From: Sphingobacterium sp. R2
GTDB taxonomy: Bacteria > Bacteroidota > Bacteroidia > Sphingobacteriales > Sphingobacteriaceae
DNA: 64,000 nt
Assembly: GCF_040760075.1 (NCBI RefSeq)
Contig: NZ_CP142884.1
Coordinates: 4,092,001-4,156,000 of the forward strand
Direction: 5' to 3'
A program made the translations under genes and the position numbers. Shown in pieces: positions 61,583-64,000 of the stretch (position 1 is its first letter; the number at the start of each line of letters is the position of its first letter). Under the pieces are notes generated by a model. The model made no database searches, was not told the origin of the DNA, and saw only the letters and a list, made by a program, of their open reading frames with translations.

Positions 61583-62605
61583 ATGCTCAACATAGCAATC
61601 AACGGATTCGGCCGTATTGGCAGAAATACATTGCGTAATATTTTTCTTCGCGGAGCTTCTGATGAGATAAAGATCATTGCAATAAATGATTTGACAGATA
61701 CAAAGACGCTTGCCCATTTATTTAAATATGATTCGGTGCACGGCCCTTTTTATGGCACTGTGTCCCATGACGAAAATCACATCATTATTAATGGCAGAGC
61801 AATCCGCGTTACTAATGAAAAGGATCCTTCGATGCTCCCGTGGAGAGAATTAGATATCGATGTTGTGATAGAATCAACAGGGCATTTTACGACACGTGCC
61901 AAGTCAGCTTTACATTTAGAGGCAGGTGCAAAGAAAGTAATTATTTCGGCACCGGCGCAAGACAAGGATATTCCGACAGTGGTGCTCGGCATTAATGATC
62001 AGACTATCGATCTTTCGGCATCCATTTTATCCAATGCCTCCTGCACGACCAATAATGTTGCTCCCTTAGTAAAAATTTTAGATGACCATTGGGGCATAAA
62101 AGATGGTTATATCACAACGGTGCATTCCATGACAGGCGATCAAAATCTTCATGATGCACCACATAAAGATTTACGGAGAGCGCGGGCAGCGTCATCTGCA
62201 ATCATTCCAACAACAACAGGTGCAGCTAAAGCTATCACCAACGTTTTTCCCCATTTACAGAATAAGCTCGGCGGCGCTGGAATACGTGTCCCTGTCCTCA
62301 ATGGTTCATTAACGGACTTCACCTGTACGCTTGAAAGGCAGACCACGGTTGAAGAAATTAATAAGGCCTTTCAATCGGCAGCCGAAAATGAATTGAAGGA
62401 AGTGCTGTATTATACAGAAGATCCAATCGTTTCAGTTGATATCATCAATAACCCTTATTCCTGCGTTTTTGATGCTCAGCTCACTTCCATTGTTGGGGGG
62501 TTGGTCAAAGTAGTTGGTTGGTACGATAATGAATTTGGTTATTCCAATCGATTGGTTGATTTACTGATTAAGATTGATCATTTAAATGAAAAATCTTTTG
62601 CCTAA
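61583..62605 (+). CDS. gap: Glyceraldehyde-3-phosphate dehydrogenase
   Basis: A 340-residue glycolytic dehydrogenase. The NAD-binding start is INGFGRIGRNTLRN, and the acidic residue in IIAINDLTD favours NAD over NADP. The catalytic cysteine is Cys154 in SNASCTTNNVAPL, with the catalytic His in TTVHSMTGDQ. The C-terminus WYDNEFGYSNRLVDL is standard. It lies 6 bases after the thioredoxin-like lipoprotein gene, an unusual partner that may share its transcript. It is followed by a very strong terminator. Confidence 0.97.
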   Translation: MLNIAINGFGRIGRNTLRNIFLRGASDEIKIIAINDLTDTKTLAHLFKYDSVHGPFYGTVSHDENHIIINGRAIRVTNEKDPSMLPWRELDIDVVIESTGHFTTRAKSALHLEAGAKKVIISAPAQDKDIPTVVLGINDQTIDLSASILSNASCTTNNVAPLVKILDDHWGIKDGYITTVHSMTGDQNLHDAPHKDLRRARAASSAIIPTTTGAAKAITNVFPHLQNKLGGAGIRVPVLNGSLTDFTCTLERQTTVEEINKAFQSAAENELKEVLYYTEDPIVSVDIINNPYSCVFDAQLTSIVGGLVKVVGWYDNEFGYSNRLVDLLIKIDHLNEKSFA

Positions 62606-62666
62606 ATGAACGGCTGTCTGCTATACTGATTTAAGATAGGGATTATGATTTATTTGGATAAAAATG

Positions 62667-62715
62667 AACTGTAATTAAAAAGCCTGTATAAAATACAGGC
62701 TTTTTAATTACAGTT
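62667..62715. terminator. Bidirectional terminator that includes the TIGR02757 stop codon
   Basis: Perfect 23-base arms (62667-62689 and 62693-62715; core AAAAAGCCTGTAT/ATACAGGCTTTTT) with an AAA loop. The right arm contains the TAA (62710 to 62708) and last codon of the convergent gene. It serves gap on one side and the pyrD operon on the other. Confidence 0.95.
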
Positions 62716-63493
62716 CCCTTTCTACTCCCAGACCGAATAAGGCGAAATCATATTTGACGGGATCCAGCGGATCAAGTAAACGTAAGTTTGCTGTTAACTC
62801 CTGCGCTGTCTTCCAATTGACTTTATCAAATGTAATCAAACCAAATTTACGCGCCACACGCTCCACATGAACATCGCAAGGGCAGATCAGATCTTTTGGT
62901 GAAAGGCGATTCCAGATACCGAAATCCACACCTTTGTTATCCTGTCTAACCATCCAGCGTAAAAACATATTGATTCGTTTAACAGTGGACTTCTGTGCGG
63001 GGCTACTAATATGCTTACGTGTGCGATATGGATAGTCCGGCAGTGAAAAAAAATACATTTTAAATGTATTAAGCGCCAGTTCAATATCAATCTCCTTTCT
63101 ATTCTCCTGCCCTACCAGAAAAGCATCTTCCAAAGAATCAAAATGACCATAATGATATTTGAAAAATTCAATGAAGTAGAGAATATCCGTGTCATTAAAT
63201 GTACGGTGTTTAAACCCCAACAAACTTTTTAGATCTTGCTCTTGATGATTCATAATATAGTCGTACGGTGAACCATCCATTCGATCAATAAGCTCCTTGC
63301 ATTTATTGATGATCGTCTTCCTTTGGCCCCAAGCCATAATTGACGCCAGGAAACCCATGATCTCAATATCCTGCTTCGCAGAAAATTGATGTGGAATAAC
63401 TATCGGATCATTGGGTATAAAATTAGGTTGATTATATTCCTCAACTTTCTTATCCAAAAAATCTTTCAGATCAAAATCAGTTGCAATTGTCAT
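62708..63493 (-). CDS. TIGR02757 family protein
   Basis: A 261-residue protein matching the TIGR02757 family, which is widespread in Bacteroidota and of unknown function. Typical segments are DPIVIPHQFSAKQDIEIMGF, ASIMAWGQRKTIINKCKEL, FLRWMVRQDNKGVDFGIWN and LICPCDVHVERVARKFGLI. The last is helical and resembles the helix-hairpin region of DNA glycosylases, which hints at nucleic-acid binding. It starts 2 bases after the pyrD stop, so the two form an operon. Its last codon lies inside the terminator. Confidence 0.88.
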   Translation of the reverse strand: MTIATDFDLKDFLDKKVEEYNQPNFIPNDPIVIPHQFSAKQDIEIMGFLASIMAWGQRKTIINKCKELIDRMDGSPYDYIMNHQEQDLKSLLGFKHRTFNDTDILYFIEFFKYHYGHFDSLEDAFLVGQENRKEIDIELALNTFKMYFFSLPDYPYRTRKHISSPAQKSTVKRINMFLRWMVRQDNKGVDFGIWNRLSPKDLICPCDVHVERVARKFGLITFDKVNWKTAQELTANLRLLDPLDPVKYDFALFGLGVEREL

Positions 63494-63495
63494 TA

Positions 63496-64000
63496 TTACA
63501 TTCCTGTCTGAAGTATACCCTTACAAATATTGGAAATCAAACCAGGCCCTTCATAAATAAATCCGGTGTAAACCTGAACAAGGCTAGCACCTGCATCCAA
63601 TTTTTCAATGGCATCTTTAGCCGAATGAATCCCACCAACACCAATAATTGGAAAAGCCTTATTCGATTTTTGACTAAGGTACCGAATAACTTCCGTAGAT
63701 CTTTTTGTTAAAGGACGTCCACTCACTCCCCCTGCTTCTTGAGTTAATGCCGTTGCACTCTTTAATCCATCTCTTGAGACAGTGGTATTTGTCGCAATAA
63801 CGCCAGCAATCCGCGTCTCCATAACAATCTCCACGATATCATCCAATTGACTATTTGTTAAATCGGGAGCGATTTTAAGTAGAATAGGCTTCGGAGTTGA
63901 TTTACTATTATTTAACCCCTGTAAGGTATTGAGGATGTTTGTTAGCGGTTCCTTCTCCTGTAAATCGCGTAGACCAGGCGTGTTGGGAGAACTGACGTTG
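63496..64000 (-). CDS. pyrD: Dihydroorotate dehydrogenase, C-terminal part (cut by window edge)
   Basis: The reverse strand is open from the window edge to a stop at 63496-63498, about 167 residues. NVSSPNTPGLRDLQ near the edge is the segment with the catalytic serine and FMN contacts. ILLKIAPDLTN, VIATNTTVSRDGL and IIGVGGIHSAKDAIEKLDAG follow, and it ends with the FMN-phosphate site YTGFIYEGPGL. These features fit the class 2, quinone-linked enzyme of pyrimidine synthesis. The N-terminal half lies outside the window. Confidence 0.93.
   Translation of the reverse strand, partial: NVSSPNTPGLRDLQEKEPLTNILNTLQGLNNSKSTPKPILLKIAPDLTNSQLDDIVEIVMETRIAGVIATNTTVSRDGLKSATALTQEAGGVSGRPLTKRSTEVIRYLSQKSNKAFPIIGVGGIHSAKDAIEKLDAGASLVQVYTGFIYEGPGLISNICKGILQTGM

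Overview
The window is ordinary, gene-dense chromosome from a member of the Bacteroidota, most likely the Sphingobacteriales (Sphingobacterium-like). Seen in the sequence: AT-rich spacers, A-rich leaders with almost no Shine-Dalgarno signal, many upstream elements of the Bacteroidota form TAnnTTTG (several with an upstream TTG about 20 nt away), a TonB-receptor N-terminus with a carboxypeptidase-regulatory-like domain, a fused SpmA/SpmB protein, and a sigma factor paired with an anti-sigma that appears to carry an outer-membrane barrel. The genus is an inference. I see no phage, transposon, CRISPR array or recognised defence island.

Layout. 1-5.2 kb: 5' end of a TonB-dependent receptor gene, a TPR/HTH sensor-regulator, and an arginine catabolism unit (rocD and arginase) divergent from an Lrp/AsnC regulator. 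5.2-11.4 kb: small unknown genes, an NAD(P)-binding protein, three tandem tRNA-Thr(TGT) genes, clpB, a thioredoxin-like protein, purN and a cysteine-rich microprotein. 11.4-15 kb: MFS transporter, DUF4442 protein, and a lipoprotein/SCO1/cytochrome c cluster. 15-21.5 kb: a TetR-TolC-adaptor-RND efflux operon. 21.5-24.2 kb: HAD phosphatase and the ECF sigma/anti-sigma pair. 24.5-31.7 kb: lysS, patatin phospholipase, SpmAB, mgsA, OsmC, coaA and an MscS channel. 31.9-39 kb: copper-type P-ATPase, and gyrA followed closely by two periplasmic TPR genes. 39-48.6 kb: FKBP isomerase, a second OsmC, MFS, fabV, an EamA-type exporter, ABC exporter, S1/P1 nuclease, DUF4268 and lipocalin. 48.7-54.8 kb: amtB divergent from a porin, Nudix hydrolase, two L,D-transpeptidases and an esterase. 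55-64 kb: sbcD-sbcC, AI-2E family transporter, a His-rich thioredoxin-like lipoprotein with gap, a TIGR02757 protein and the 3' part of pyrD.

How the genes work together. Arginase and ornithine aminotransferase form a short pathway from arginine towards glutamate semialdehyde, with an Lrp regulator alongside. The TetR operon encodes a complete tripartite efflux pump with its probable repressor. SbcC and SbcD form one nuclease complex. AmtB and the adjacent porin may act together in ammonium uptake. SCO1 and cytochrome c point to respiratory copper handling.

The item most worth following up is the ECF sigma factor and its 440-residue partner at 22240-24182. The partner has a short cytoplasmic domain, one inner-membrane helix, a long linker and a C-terminal outer-membrane-barrel-like domain. 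This matches the recently described idea of dual-membrane-spanning anti-sigma factors in Bacteroidota. Other items are a perfect 11-bp inverted repeat around the P-ATPase promoter element, two apparently leaderless genes, and a 23-bp bidirectional terminator built into the end of a coding region. Most gene calls are secure. Regulatory calls come from reading the sequence only.
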